Positions 41,952-53,155 of a stretch of DNA of 64,000 nt are shown in pieces (position 1 is the stretch's first letter; the number at the start of each line of letters is the position of its first letter). The stretch is taken from contig CM048750.1 of assembly GCA_026315105.1 (NCBI GenBank), positions 170,900,549 to 170,964,548 of the forward strand, given 5' to 3'. A model generated the notes under the pieces. The model was not told where the DNA came from. It saw only the letters and a list, made by a program, of their open reading frames with translations, and did no database searches. The translations under genes and the position numbers were made by a program. This DNA is from Locusta migratoria. Lineage: Eukaryota > Arthropoda > Insecta > Orthoptera > Acrididae.

Positions 41952-42122
41952 AAGCGTAAATCATCCAATAGGAAAGCGAGATGAAAAATTGCAACGCTCG
42001 CAGCGCTCCATGTGGTCTGGCAGCGAACCAACATCGTGTTACCGGAAATCCCTATATGAGTTTCACCCACCTGACAGATTGCCTGTACACTATTACTAGC
42101 AGCGCTATACCACAGTCTAACA
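41952..42122 (+). repeat. Direct repeat, right copy
   Basis: Second copy of 40733-40884, with an extra stretch after CCTGACAGAT (about 28 bases) that the left copy lacks. Confidence 0.78.
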
Positions 42123-42240
42123 TAAAGAAAAAACATATACAGTCACGACACTCCCACAGGTTTTTGTTATACACTGCGATGACAGCGCTCCACGTGGTGG
42201 GAAAAGGACAAATTTTACTGTATGTAAATGTCACTTCTAA

Positions 42241-44583
42241 GGCCGATATTACACTTCAAATTATTTGTCAAAGAATTGGACAAAGAAAAATTGGACTTAG
42301 TGTAATGGGAACGTCGTCCAATATTTCATCAAATCTAAAGCCTCGGACTAGATTTGATCAAATAAATCGCTCGTCTTCTGTTTCCTGCAGTGAGAAATGT
42401 GACCGCTTGGAGCGTTAGTAGTACACAGCTTCCCATAGACAGCGCATGTAGCTATCTCTGCTGTGTTGTGGTTTGAAACCAACATCTAACACGCCCCGGG
42501 TCACGTGACTGAGGGTTCGTCATTACGAACCGCAATGTTTATATTTTACAGATGAAGTCAAGCGCTGATTTTAACAATAAACCGACTTCTCGTATTCCTA
42601 TTACACATGTAATACATTAAGGTAATGTTAGTTATCGGTATTACTGACATTAATGCAGTGTTTGTCGTTTTTATATTTGACCAGTCGAAAATTATTGTCA
42701 GTTGCGTTTACAAGCAACAGAATTACAGATTCTCAATGTTTGTGTTTCATTATGAATTTTTTATTTTTGTACCAATTGACCAATGTGATTTCTTTAATGG
42801 AAGACTATCTTGACTGAGTATACACGTCAGGAAGTAAATAATTTCTGGTGCAGATCTGCCTTTAATCGAGTTCCACAGCACCGAAGATGAACACAGACTA
42901 TTATCCCTATAAAACCAGTTCTTGTGTCGTACATCAATAATTTTTAATCACATTATTATTATTTCAATGTAAATAGCCAATATTTGTCTTGCTGTTCGTT
43001 TTGGCTTCACTGTATGTGGAAAAAGTCATAAACGCTTGTATTGTATTAAAACAGACATGGATGCAAACCGATTTCAGGTATATATAAAACCATGACAAAA
43101 CTTTTCATATTTATTGTTGAGGAATCGTATGAAAACTGATGCTACTTGTCAAACTAGTATTTCGTCTCCTGTGTAAACTACAAACTAAAAGACTCACAGT
43201 ACAACAAAAACAGTCATTCACTTAAGAATTGCAGTTCTGCTGCTTATAAAAAGAACTGTGAATACATTTCATCTAGGCACAAGTAAAAACTGTAACCGTT
43301 GCATTGATATTGCGAATTACGGAGAACTAATACCCTTTGTACTACTGAATGTGTAACAAGAATACGATAAGACGTTTTATTGTCGAAATCTACGCTTAAT
43401 TTCTACTAGTAAGAGAAGAACTCAGACTTTCAGCTGCACTTCACACTGCTTGTAATGATGAACAGGCTTTCCTGCCCCGAGTCACGTGATTTAGATGTTG
43501 GTTTCAGTATAATGACGTCACGCGCAGTCTATCTTATCTTTGGTCTATGCAGCTTCCTTGCCACCACAGCTGTTTTATTTGGAGGTTAAGTATCTGACAT
43601 TACTTGGACATAACGTTCGTATTCGTAAACATGGCTAGTAGTGGAATGTTTGTGTAGTGTTTCCAGCAACAACAAAATTAAAATGAATGCATAAATCAGA
43701 TGGAGCGTTGTATAACAGGCGACAAGACCAATTCACACTGTCCGTCACGTCAATTCGCATAGCCCAATACCTTGCGTCGAAAGTGAGGTTGAGTTACAAT
43801 CCGTGATGTGAAAAAGTCATAATATACTATCGGAATTGAAAAAGTAATACCCCTAAATCTTATTTACGGCCAAAGCAGATTTTAGAATGTATGATTTTGT
43901 TAACTTGGTATGGTAAGTGCTGTGAAGTGTAACAACTTTCAAAACATTGACATCTGTTTGCAAGCGAATCTATGTAAATATAAATACGTCAGCCAATTTT
44001 TGTAAGGAAATAAATAGAGCCTATTCACTTTACCAGCAATGTCCCCCCCCCCCTTAAATTGTTAATAACGTCAGAAACAATTTTAGATTATCCTCTTTGT
44101 CAGTGCTCACATTTTTCATTTAAAACGCTATTTAACGAAACTTGCTTTATCAACTTAACAATCTTATTCGTATACACTGTTTGAGTCAGCCTTTTTGTTA
44201 CTCTATTGCAAACTGTGAAGGATGAACAGCGACAAAATTATTAGCAGTAGACGGCCTGGCTGTTCTGCCGACGGCATAAAAAAGAAATCCTCGCGGTCCC
44301 GTAAGAAATTTTATTTATCTCGCTCTGACACCCACGGTTTCATCCAAGTGCGTTTCCCTTTCTTTTTTCCCTCCTTCTCTTCTAAATGCAGTCACAACGC
44401 AACTGTAGTATAAGCAACAGATGAGCATTACACGTTTACACCGCCATTCTGAAGCGCATTTGACAAAATATTGGATGATAGTGTAATACCCCCTTTTACG
44501 TTTCATCCAGTTTCTTTGTAAAAAAAATTGACCAATATTTCATCCAATTTTTTCGTCCAATAATTTATAGTATAATACCGGCC
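42241..44583. mobile_element. PIF/Harbinger-like non-autonomous element containing a hAT-like element
   Basis: The left end GGCCGATATTACACTTC and the right end (minus strand) GGCCGGTATTATACTAT form inverted repeats of about 40 bp (both include AAATTATT and AATTGG). The flanking TAA at 42238-42240 and 44584-44586 fits the 3-bp TWA duplication of this superfamily. Without the nested element about 1.2 kb remains. No transposase or Myb-like gene recognised. Confidence 0.72.
42434..43549. mobile_element. hAT-like TIR element 2 (1,116 bp)
   Basis: It starts CATAGACAGCGCATG and ends GGTCTATG. CAGCTTCC at 42426-42433 and 43550-43557 is an exact 8-bp duplication. TIRs and internal blocks (TGATTTTAACAATAAA, ATTACACATGTA, TATTCACTTAA-type strings) match element 1. 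Non-coding. Confidence 0.87.
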
Positions 44584-44789
44584 TAAGAACTTTTCCTCAA
44601 CATACTTTGTCTTAAATGCGTGTTTTGGAAAGATCTTTAATGCGATGATTCATTTTCCCCCCAAATTTTCGTAGTAAGTAAGATTAAATACGAAATCCGT
44701 CAAATACGGTACAGTACCTTGAACTGAAGGTTACGCAACGCGATTTTCCTTTGTTACGCTAACTGAACACAGGCCACGTAATGTAGTCA

Positions 44790-45490
44790 GCTAACAACAG
44801 CACACTGTAATAACATTAATCAGCCAATAGTAGTCATTCAACACTACACTTTCCCGCCGCGGCAACATCCAAATACGAATGATTATCGTTCAAGTTGAAA
44901 TATGCATATTGTATAGTAAGAAACAAAATTATGCCTTCACATGCTATGCCCGCACATTAATCTGGGCAATCCTGTGATTGCAGTAAAAGATTGATCTGTC
45001 TGCATCCCGTGAGATTTATTATTATTGTTATTATTTTAAATTAAGTGAAAAATGAAGATTCATACCGAAAGCGCGTGCGTAACATTTTTGGAAGTGGTTG
45101 AACTTCTATCAAATTAATGGTTTTCCGAGGACATTGTTACACGAGGACAGGTGATTTACTAACCGAACAAGGGTACATCGAGAACCTGTCAACCATAGAT
45201 CAGGAGCAACATTAATTAATTTCCGCAAATTTGTCGCTAATTCCGAGGGGATCTTTCGGTGTGACTGAAATTGCAGTAGGAACTGTAAACATAATTCTTT
45301 CGAAGAATGCTGCAAGAGGACATGCGACTACAGTTACGTGCCCTTCAGTAAAATTCACCTTCAGCATGAACAGATATGCGATAGGATCTATTTGTCTATT
45401 ACTATACCATTCGTATATGATTCGTACGGTAATCTTACTTCGTTCCTTATTCTCAGCGAAATGTGTTCTACTGTGTTGTGATTAACCAAG
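44790..45490 (+). repeat. Dispersed repeat Y, direct match to 28.97-29.57 kb
   Basis: The same ordered blocks as copy X, with length differences between blocks. The 84-codon open frame at 45231-45485 lies inside this repeat and is not treated as a gene. Confidence 0.75.
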
Positions 45491-46312
45491 TACGGTTCAT
45501 ATGTTCCACTCGAACTTCGCTTTCCGATTGGCTACACAGACTCGGCTTTATTGGGTGACAAAAGAACATCGCGATGCGTAACTTCACTTCCTCCCTTCCC
45601 TAGACTCGTGCGCCGTATTTCACCATTTTCGTAATTATACTTCACTATTACGAAAAAAAAACCACTCCTGATGCAACATTGCATTAAATAACTTCAATAA
45701 ACAAGCCGTTTTCAGGGCGATTTTGTATCATACACTATCCGGAAGTTACCTTTATATACAGTAAAACGTTACCCCGGAAAACTACATTTCTGAATACGAT
45801 ATTGTATCGTTTATATTGGTTTCAACAAACTTTTCACGTTAGGGAACGTTTGCAGTGCCAGAAAATAGATAATAACTTTAAGATATCTCCACAATTTTCT
45901 TTCTTAGGCTTCTTAAACTCTCTGACAAGTTACGAAACAGTACATTAAAGGACAGCATTTGACTGAAAGACGTCACTTTTTCATTTAGGAACGTTAACGT
46001 TTCTCCACTACAATTCCAGTAAAATCGGTGAGGTTGAAGCGTAGGAAATTTATATCGAATGCAATAACTACAACATTTAACGTGCTAGACCAGCCATCAC
46101 AGCTGTAGCTGAAGAAAAAGTCAGATGTGACAATAAAACGGCAAAGGCAATCAAAGTGTTTTCCAACAAAGAAGAACCCAATTCCACAATTGTTGCTACA
46201 GCTGAACCACAAACGGCAAGGATCTTCAAAACATTGGTTTTTTAAGACCCTAATAGAAATTTATGTTTGTATTCTACTTACTCTTGGTGGAATAAGCAGC
46301 AAATATATTCGC
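45491..46312. other. No gene assigned
   Basis: A frame without ATG at about 46081-46246 reads a plausible-looking Lys/Glu-rich peptide, but no domain was recognised. Confidence 0.25.
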
Positions 46313-46320
46313 AATCATTT

Positions 46321-46519
46321 CAAAAAAATGTTCAAATGTTTGTATAGCTTATGGGACTTAACTACGGGGTCATCAGTACCTAAACTTACAAACTACTTAT
46401 GAACTAACTAAGGACGGCACAAATATTCATGCCCGAAGGAGGATTCGAACCCCCGACCGTAGTGACCGTGCAGACCGTGACTAGAGCGCCTAGTCCCCTC
46501 GGCCACCGCGGCCAGCCGT
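46321..46519 (-). mobile_element. tRNA-derived SINE, subfamily 1
   Basis: Complete reverse-strand copy. AATCATTT at 46313-46320 and 46520-46527 is the duplication. Confidence 0.88.
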
Positions 46520-46527
46520 AATCATTT

Positions 46528-47320
46528 GTTCATGACAAAGTTATTCTTTGTACCACTGCATCGATTGTCATTTCACGATTATGTATGTCTCTTGATATTT
46601 TGCTAATGTAACGCTAAAATTGTACTAACTATTTAGACCTAATTACGTACAAAAATTATAATAAACAAGCATCACTCATTAGGCAGCTTGTCCACCGCTA
46701 GGAGCGCTAGTGTCGTTGCAACTGGCAGTTGGTAACAACCAAGGAGGTTTGGAGATGCTTTAACGCAGAAAATTCGAAGCCAGAAAACTGCGCATTCAGG
46801 CATTTGGTCTGCCCAAAAAAATTGGTCGTACTGCATCGTCAAGTAATTCTAGTTGTTGAAACGTGGGTCATATCTAAGTAAATACTCCGATTACCAATTT
46901 AGTGGCTTTACGTAAAGATGGCAATATTCACACAAGATTTTAAGCGACAAATCCTTGTTTTGGATACAAAAGCGTAACCCCTGGCTTCAACGAATGCCCG
47001 TTCTCAGCATAGGGAACGCCACCTCCTTGGTAAAAACTATCACAGCAGAGTATCGCCACCAGTGATCTCTATACCACCTGTCTGAGCGTGACATTCATCG
47101 ATGTTCATATTTCGTTTCTTGCCAAATCCAAATACGGCTGCCATGAAGTATTACAGCCTATTACGTCAGCTACTCACATAAATTCCAAATCAAGATATAA
47201 GAGACCAATTATTTGTCACATAATAACTGACGGAATTCGTTTTCCAAATTAAAACATGGTCGGGCAATGTAAAATAGTGTGCAAAACATATAAATGCGCA
47301 AGCACGCTGCAGTTGTATGA
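46528..47320. other. No gene; possible small inverted-repeat element
   Basis: ACCAAGGAGGT near 46737 and its inverse near 47035 may be ends of a roughly 300-bp MITE. Similar CAAGGAGGTT strings occur at 47.51 and 47.62 kb. Unsupported by a duplication. Confidence 0.25.
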
Positions 47321-47329
47321 GTTGTATGC

Positions 47330-47505
47330 ACCTCGCTGCGAATCGCGCGGTTGCTCGCCGTCGGAGGTTTGAGTCCTCCCTGGGGCATGGGTGTGTGAGT
47401 TGTCCTTAGGTTAGTTTACCTTAGTTTAGGTAGTTTGTAAGCTACGGACTGATAACCACGCAGTTTGGTCCGATAGATTTACAAACATTTGAACATTTAG
47501 TTATG
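47330..47505 (+). mobile_element. tRNA-derived SINE, subfamily 2
   Basis: B-box-like GGAGGTTTGAGTCC, then CATGGGTGTGTGAG and a TACGGACTGATAACCAC end. GTTGTATGC at 47321-47329 and 47506-47514 is the duplication. Confidence 0.87.
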
Positions 47506-47514
47506 GTTGTATGC

Positions 47515-47826
47515 CAAGGAGGTTGGGTTGTATGCTCACATACCAGAGTTATACATCTAGTTTTTACAGAGATCTCTGGTTGGGAATTGATATGTTAGAC
47601 TGTGGCCACTGATATCTATCAAGGAGGTTAGAAAATAGGCAGACGCCTTTACGCTGAAAAAGTGAAGCCTGCCTCGGTCATATTGCTAAGTTTTGGAGAA
47701 GCGTTCGTATTGTAGAGCTAATGTTTTCTGTCACTTAAAACAGGTATAAAATTTCCGACAGTTTTGCCGTGATATATAACGTTTTAAAAGAGTGCAAATT
47801 AGCCGTTAAAAAGTAAGTTTACAAAT
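47515..47826. other. No gene seen
   Basis: Contains two CAAGGAGGTT strings; otherwise unrecognised. Confidence 0.25.
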
Positions 47827-47882
47827 ACATTAGGATGTCTGGTCATAGAAGTTTCGGGCGTGCAACCGCATAAAGTTTACTT

Positions 47883-47913
47883 TTTCGGCTGAGAAACGTT
47901 GAGCTATCTTCAG
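47883..47913 (-). ncRNA. Hammerhead-ribozyme-like core, left arm
   Basis: The minus strand gives CTGAAGA, a stem whose left side has substitutions (AGCTCA against TCAGCC) and GAAA. Inverted partner of the core at 49081. Confidence 0.45.
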
Positions 47914-48107
47914 AGACGAGTCGAAGACTGACGCTCCCGCACGCGCTTCGTGATTATAAACGCGCGGGCCGCGCTACTGCGCATGCGGCCACAGAAACAA
48001 CAAGGCGCCAAAGACGTTACGTGGCGGCAAGGAAGTACACGTCTGTGTAAATTATGTCTGTGGCTGCATGGTCTATTACTGCGGAGAAATCGATGTATTA
48101 TGATCTT

Positions 48108-48918
48108 CCATTTCTGGATGTAATGGTATGACGTAAAGACGATGGTACCTTAGGACATTCAGTATATAGGAAACCGACGCATACTGATTTATACTTACAT
48201 GCAAATAGCTGCCATCATCCATCCCAGACGATGAGTGTTGTTAGAGCACACGTCATTGCTGATGAGAGCAGTCTGCAGGACGAGCTTCCACACCTGAAGA
48301 GAATCTTTGAAGCAAACGGGTACTCTCCACAACAGATAGATACGGCACTACGTACGAAGCCAACGGTACGTGCAAAGAATACAGAAGATGATATCAAAAG
48401 TTTTAAATCTATGGCTTTTCTGTCATATGTTGAGAGCCTGTCGTCGAAAATCGGACGGATTATGAACAAACACGATGTTAAAGTAATTTTTCGACCCCCA
48501 CCAAAGACAGCAGCACATTTGGGTTCTATGAAGGAAGGCCGGGAAGGCCGGGGTTTACAAGATCCCATGTGAATGTGGCCTTTCGTACATAGGACAGACG
48601 ACACGTACAGTCCAGGAAAGATGCATGGAACACGAGAGATATACCCGTCTTTTACAACCAAATAAATCAGCAGTGGCAGAGCACTGTATTGATACTGGAC
48701 ACTCCATGACGTACGAAAACGTCAAAATTTTAGCTTCCACTTCATCTTTCTGGGACTCAGTAGTGAAAGAAGCAATAGAAATTCGCTTGGGGACGAATTT
48801 AATTAACAGAGACAGTGGCTTCAGTTTAGATAAATCATGGAATCCGGCACTTTCTTTAATAAATTTACAAAGACGCCGCCACAGCCCAGATCATAATACA
48901 TCGAGTTCTCCGCAGTAA
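48108..48918 (+). pseudogene. Penelope-like RT C-terminus and GIY-YIG endonuclease
   Basis: The frame opens with PFLDVMV, a stop near 48129, then DDGTLGHSVYRKPTHTDLYLHANSCHHP, the hallmark end of Penelope RTs, and a connector to about 48545. A shift at a duplicated GAAGGCCGGG leads into the endonuclease: GVYKIPCECGLSYIGQTTRT (GVY and YIG present), then RCMEHERY, AVAEHCIDTGH and KEAIEIRLG, ending at 48918 inside the right arm. GIY-YIG nucleases of this group nick target DNA for integration. RT motifs A-C are absent because of the 5' truncation, so it is inactive. Confidence 0.88.
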
Positions 48919-49080
48919 TCGACCATGCAGCCACAGACATAATTTACACATACGTGTACTTCCTTGCCGCCGAGTAACGTCTTTGGCGCCTTGTTGTATC
49001 TGTGGCCGCATCCGCAGTAGCGCGCCCCGCGCGTTTATAAGCACGAAGCGCGTGCTGGAGCGTCAGTCTTCGACTCGTCT

Positions 49081-49111
49081 CTGAAGATGGCTGAACGTTT
49101 CTCAGCCGAAA
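49081..49111 (+). ncRNA. Hammerhead-ribozyme-like core, right arm
   Basis: CTGAAGA at 49081-49087 is followed by GGCTGA/TCAGCC, a perfect 6-bp stem II, and GAAA at 49108-49111. These are the invariant hammerhead core strands. Helices I and III and the cleavage site were not established. Hammerhead motifs are known from Penelope-like terminal repeats. Confidence 0.55.
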
Positions 49112-49208
49112 TATTAGAAGAAGTAAACTTTATGCGGCTGAACGCCCGAAACTTCTATGAACAGTCATTGCGCCGCGAAAACATGAAGATGCACACATTA
49201 GGATGTCT

Positions 49209-49590
49209 ATTTATTAATATTTATTCCAGAAAGTATATTGTTTGAAAGTTCATACTTTGGACTAACTGTCAGTTCAATGTATTAACAGTAAGAGGGTCAA
49301 CTTAACGCATAGTTTTAACAGATAAATAACATTCCAAAACTGACCAAAATAGCGGACAGGCTTCAACTGACGTATGTGATCGGCATAGACAATGTCATCT
49401 CCCTTTATTCTAATCTCCTTGATATCTATAGACCACTGACTGTGGCTAAATTCACATCAGAGATAATGCATCGTTTTTGGCTTTCGACCATGGTCGAAGT
49501 CTTTAGCAAGGACAAGCTAGAGGTCGGCAATCTAGCATTTTTGGATGTGACTCTTCCCACGGATACCGAGACCACAGTAATCAGACAGAT
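49209..49590. other. Unassigned; weak Penelope-RT-like phrase
   Basis: The frame at 49376-49600 reads VFSKDKLEVGNLAFLDVTLPTD, loosely like the FLDV region of Penelope-type RT, then runs into an RTE fragment. Too weak to call. Confidence 0.2.
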
Positions 49591-49594
49591 AGAA

Positions 49595-50155
49595 GTTTTT
49601 AACAACTTGTACAAAAACCAGACAGAGTCGAAGGGCCTGAAAGGGGAGCATTGGTTGGGAAGGGAATAAGACAGGGTTGCAGCCTTTCTCCAATTTTATT
49701 CAATATTTACATTGAGCAATTAGTGATAGAGGGCAAGGAGAACTACGGAGAAAGAATTAAAGTTCAGCGTGAAGAATTAAAAACTTTGGGTTTCGCTGAT
49801 AACATTGTAATTGTGCCAGACAGGACCTGGAAGAGCAACTGAATGTAATAGACAATATGTTGAAAGAAATGTATAAGATGAACATTAACAAGAGCAAAAC
49901 AAGGGTAATGGAATGTAGTCTAATAAAATCAGACGATGATGATGGAATTAGATTATGTAGCGAAACAAAAAAGGTGACACATGAGTTTTGTTACTTGGGC
50001 AGTTAAATAACATATAACGGGCGCAGTACAGAGGATATAAAATGAAGAATGGCAATGAGAAGAAAAGCGCTTTTTAAGAAGAGAATAATTAGTATTAATT
50101 TAAGTGTAATGAAATCTTTTCTGAAGTCTTTTGTGTGGAGTGTTGCCTTTTTCGG
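49595..50155 (+). pseudogene. RTE-like LINE fragment
   Basis: Begins at NNLYKNQT, keeps ancestral motif B (GIRQGCSLSP at about 49661-49690) and FADNIVIV for motif C, and ends near FVWSVAF. Several shifts. Both ends are truncated; the CAA tail is missing. Confidence 0.82.
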
Positions 50156-50610
50156 TAATCATGGAGTGTGTCACAAGTGTTCCTAATGGCAGATCATAAT
50201 AGTCTGTTGATAAAGTAGAAACAAAATTAACCATAGTGGAGATATTCCCATTGTGTACATAACAAATGAAACCGTGCATGGCTGAGGGTAGTTTACAACA
50301 GACTACCACAGCAATTTAGAGATTTATTCTGATTTTGCTGACTTTTGCACACCGGACTTCCAACAAAAGAGTAAAGTCACTGTGTACATAAGATTTCATA
50401 CAGTGCACGGAGAAGCGTACATCACAAGAGGCTTGACACCAATGTACACTTTTATTTCGTTCATGATAACATTTTGAAAACTTTATAATCAAAATTAGAG
50501 AAACGCCTGTGTCTACATAAAATTTCCTACCTGCATGGAGAAGCGTCTCTCAGTCCAGAATTCGACATGGTTTGACCAAACACCATGAAATTTGCCAGAT
50601 ATGTGTAATT
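50156..50610. other. No gene seen
   Basis: Nothing recognised. Confidence 0.3.
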
Positions 50611-50615
50611 TTTTA

Positions 50616-50746
50616 AAAAATGTTCAAATTTTTGTAAGGCTTATGGGACTTATCTGCGGGGTCATCAGTCCCTAAACTTATGAACTACCTTATACTAAAT
50701 ACAGCACAAACAACCATGCCCGATGGGGATTCGAGCCCCGACGGGG
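50616..50746 (-). mobile_element. tRNA-derived SINE, head-truncated
   Basis: Tail (TGTTCAAATTTTTG) and body present. The minus-strand B-box region CGGGGCTCGAATCCCC is followed by loss of the rest of the head. Confidence 0.75.
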
Positions 50747-50751
50747 AACTA

Positions 50752-51195
50752 TTATTTTGTATGTGTATAAATGATCTGACGGACAGAGTTGCAATCTGCG
50801 GCTGTTTGCTGTCGATGCTGTGGTGTACAGGGAGATTCGTCATTAAATGCCTGTGGTAGGCTGCATGATGACTTGTACCAAATTTCTGGGTGCTGACAGG
50901 AACGGTTGCTAGCTCTAAATGTTGAAAAATGTAAGGTGATGCAGATGAGTAGGAGAAACAATCCCGTAATGTTAGAGTACAGCATTAGTAGTGTGCTGCT
51001 TGACGGAGTCGCGTCAATTAAATATCTAGTTGCAGCAGCACTCAGCGATATGAAATGAAACGAGCATATAAGGATAGTCGTGGGAAAGACGGAGGGTTGA
51101 CTTTGGTTTACTGGGAGAATTTTGGGAAGGTGTGATTCGTCTGTAAAGGAGACCGCATATAAAATGCTTGTACGATACCGTCTTTAGTATTGCTC
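50752..51195 (+). pseudogene. Jockey/CR1-like LINE RT fragment
   Basis: Frames shift several times but give FVCINDLTDRVA-like, LNVEKCKVMQMSRRNNPVM, IKYL and SVKETAYKMLVR segments in the order expected of the RT palm and thumb. The catalytic Asp pair is not clear. It ends where a Tc1 fragment starts. Confidence 0.65.
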
Positions 51196-51199
51196 GAGT

Positions 51200-51545
51200 T
51201 TGAAAATGTTTGGTCAATGGTGGCCGAGAAACTGGCTCGTCACAGTACGCCAGTCGCTACTCTTGATGAACTGTGGTATCGTGTTGAAGCGGCATGGGCA
51301 TCTATACCTGTACACGCCATCCAAGCTCTGTTTGACTCAATGCCCAGGCATATCAAGGCCGTTATTACGGCCAGAGGTAGTTGTTCTAGGTACTGATTTC
51401 TCAGGATCTATGCAACCAAATTTCGTGAAAAAGTAATCACATGTCAGTTCTAGTATAATATATTTGTCAAATGAATACTCGTTTATCATCTGTATTTCTT
51501 CTTGGTGTAGCAATTTTAATCGACAGTAGTGTATACGGAGTTGGT
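51200..51545 (+). pseudogene. Tc1/mariner transposase C-terminus and element end
   Basis: ENVWSMVAEKLARHSTPVATLDELW, then VEAAWASIPVHAIQALFDSMPRHIKAVI, the typical C-terminus of a Tc1 transposase, stop at 51394. The following 150 bases match 62.66-62.81 kb and end at the same CAGTAGTGTAT. The N-terminal part is missing. Confidence 0.87.
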
Positions 51546-52317
51546 AACATTAAACGCAGCGGTTGGGGCAGCTAGAATCAGTCTGTACAATTAACAAACG
51601 CTTTGGATCGTTACATATGGATAAACGTGCAGTGCAAATTCGCCTCTGCCTCGGTATGCCATTCTATTCCACATATATTTGTTTCTTTACAAGTAAATTC
51701 AGTTTTTATGAAGCCAGGAAAGCGGCTTGGCCTCTGTAAAATTAAATTTAAACAATCACGTGGCATCTCAAATAATTCAATTAAAAATTATGACGTGAAA
51801 AAATTACGATAATATATCCGGGCCACTGAAACGTCACTTCAAGGTCATACTATAAACAACTGAAGTGGACGTTATGAACAACGGTTATAACTGATGAAAG
51901 AGAAACGTACAGCTTCTTCGTCAATTGGCCCATTAAGTTCACTATATACAGCGTCATGTTTCTTCTTTTATCAGTTATTAGTGTCCACTTCATAGTGTTT
52001 TCGAGTCACCAGGTAGTGATATTGCCGCAAGACCTCAAGTTTACCGACTACCGGCGTGGCGCGAGGGATAGCGTCACTGATTTCTGTGCTGAAGGTCGCC
52101 GGATCAAATGCGTCCCTCAGCAAAAATTTATTTCTTTGTATTGATCATTTTCAGTGCTCCGTGTATATTTCATTTCGTAATAAACCTGCTTTCAGTATAA
52201 GTGCTGTGTTTAGTTGACAACCTTGCCTTCGAAGTCAAGCCTGCTTCCTTTTGAACGCGACAATATGTTTCAGAGGTACGGGTTAGTGAAAGAGCTATGC
52301 ATAGTATTGTCATGGTC
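51546..52317. other. No gene; possible tRNA-like patch
   Basis: GTGGCGCGAGGGATAGCG with GGATCAAATGC at 52.05-52.11 kb could be a decayed SINE head. Nothing else recognised. Confidence 0.25.
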
Positions 52318-52321
52318 TTAA

Positions 52322-53151
52322 CACGTTCGCTGCCGTTCACGCTGTGGCGCTATGATGCTAGGTGCCAGTTCACGCTCTGGCGCGTGATCATACTTTGACA
52401 GTATCTTTTCATAGTTTTGAGCCACTGAATGTTTTGGTTTTAGTTTTCAGTTTTTTTAATATGGTTTTTTATTTGCATTTGTATTTTTGTGAAAACAGCA
52501 AATGAACAATATAAACAGTACATACAAGGTATTTCATAAAACATATGCTTATTTCTACATCATCAGCAACATAAGTATGAATAATATAAAAACTAAGAAG
52601 TATTTTTTATAAACTGATAACTAATCGAAATAAAATTAAAATAATCAAAAGCTTGCTTGCTTGTTTACACAAGAATCCAATAAATCTATCATGACATCAT
52701 GAGAAGCGTGTGTGGCTCGTAGTCGATAATGCAAACGCGAAAATCTGGAACCACGTACGTCTGCATATCACTTATACTCTTCCCCGAGTGCCTACCAGAG
52801 TATACAGCTTTATTAGACGATGCCAGTTTGCCGGCCTCGGTGGCCGAGGGAACTGAGGCGCTCTAGTTACGGTCTGCACGGCCACTACGGCCGGGGGTTC
52901 GAATCCCCGTTCGGGCATGGATATTTGTGCCGTCCTAGTTCGTAAGTAGTTTATAAGTAGTTTTTAATTTTAGGGACTGATGACCCCGTAGTTAAATCCC
53001 ATAAGCTAAACAAACATTTGAGCATTTTTGAACGATGCCAGTTTACAACAACCCATAATAGGATGCTATGTCAAAGCACTCGCCATAGCGTGAGCGGCAC
53101 CTGACTCAAGTAACGTTTACACGCCCCAGAGCGTGAACTGCAGCGAACGTG
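52322..53151. mobile_element. TTAA-flanked MITE (piggyBac-like) with nested SINE
   Basis: Both ends begin CACGTTCGCTGC followed by GTTCACGC. TTAA lies at 52318-52321 and 53152-53155. Subterminal repeats (GGTGCC...TTCACGCTCTGG, and CGCTATGGCG on the right) make the TIR region about 80 bp with gaps. About 630 bp without the SINE. No transposase. TTAA targets fit piggyBac; other TTAA-using groups remain possible. Confidence 0.78.
52830..53031 (+). mobile_element. tRNA-derived SINE, subfamily 1
   Basis: ACGATGCCAGTTT at 52817-52829 and 53032-53044 is an exact 13-bp duplication inside the MITE. Confidence 0.94.
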
Positions 53152-53155
53152 TTAA

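Larger units (their letters stand above)
47841..49194 (+). mobile_element. Penelope-like element, 5'-truncated, with inverted terminal repeats
   Basis: ACATTAGGATGTCT at 47827-47840 and 49195-49208 is an exact 14-bp duplication. The left arm (47841-48107) is the reverse complement of 48888-49163. The right arm is followed by about 30 bases with no counterpart on the left, as known for Penelope-type repeats. The coding part begins exactly at the left arm boundary. Both arms carry a hammerhead-like core. Confidence 0.9.

Noticed and set aside
46081..46246. Open frame without ATG reading a plausible Lys/Glu-rich peptide
   Set aside because: No recognisable domain, no start and no splice support. 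Could be an exon or chance; not claimed.
46737..47045. Possible MITE with ACCAAGGAGGT ends
   Set aside because: Only 11 bases of inverted match and no target duplication.
48215..48661. 148-codon minus-strand frame
   Set aside because: Antisense to the Penelope RT/endonuclease coding region.
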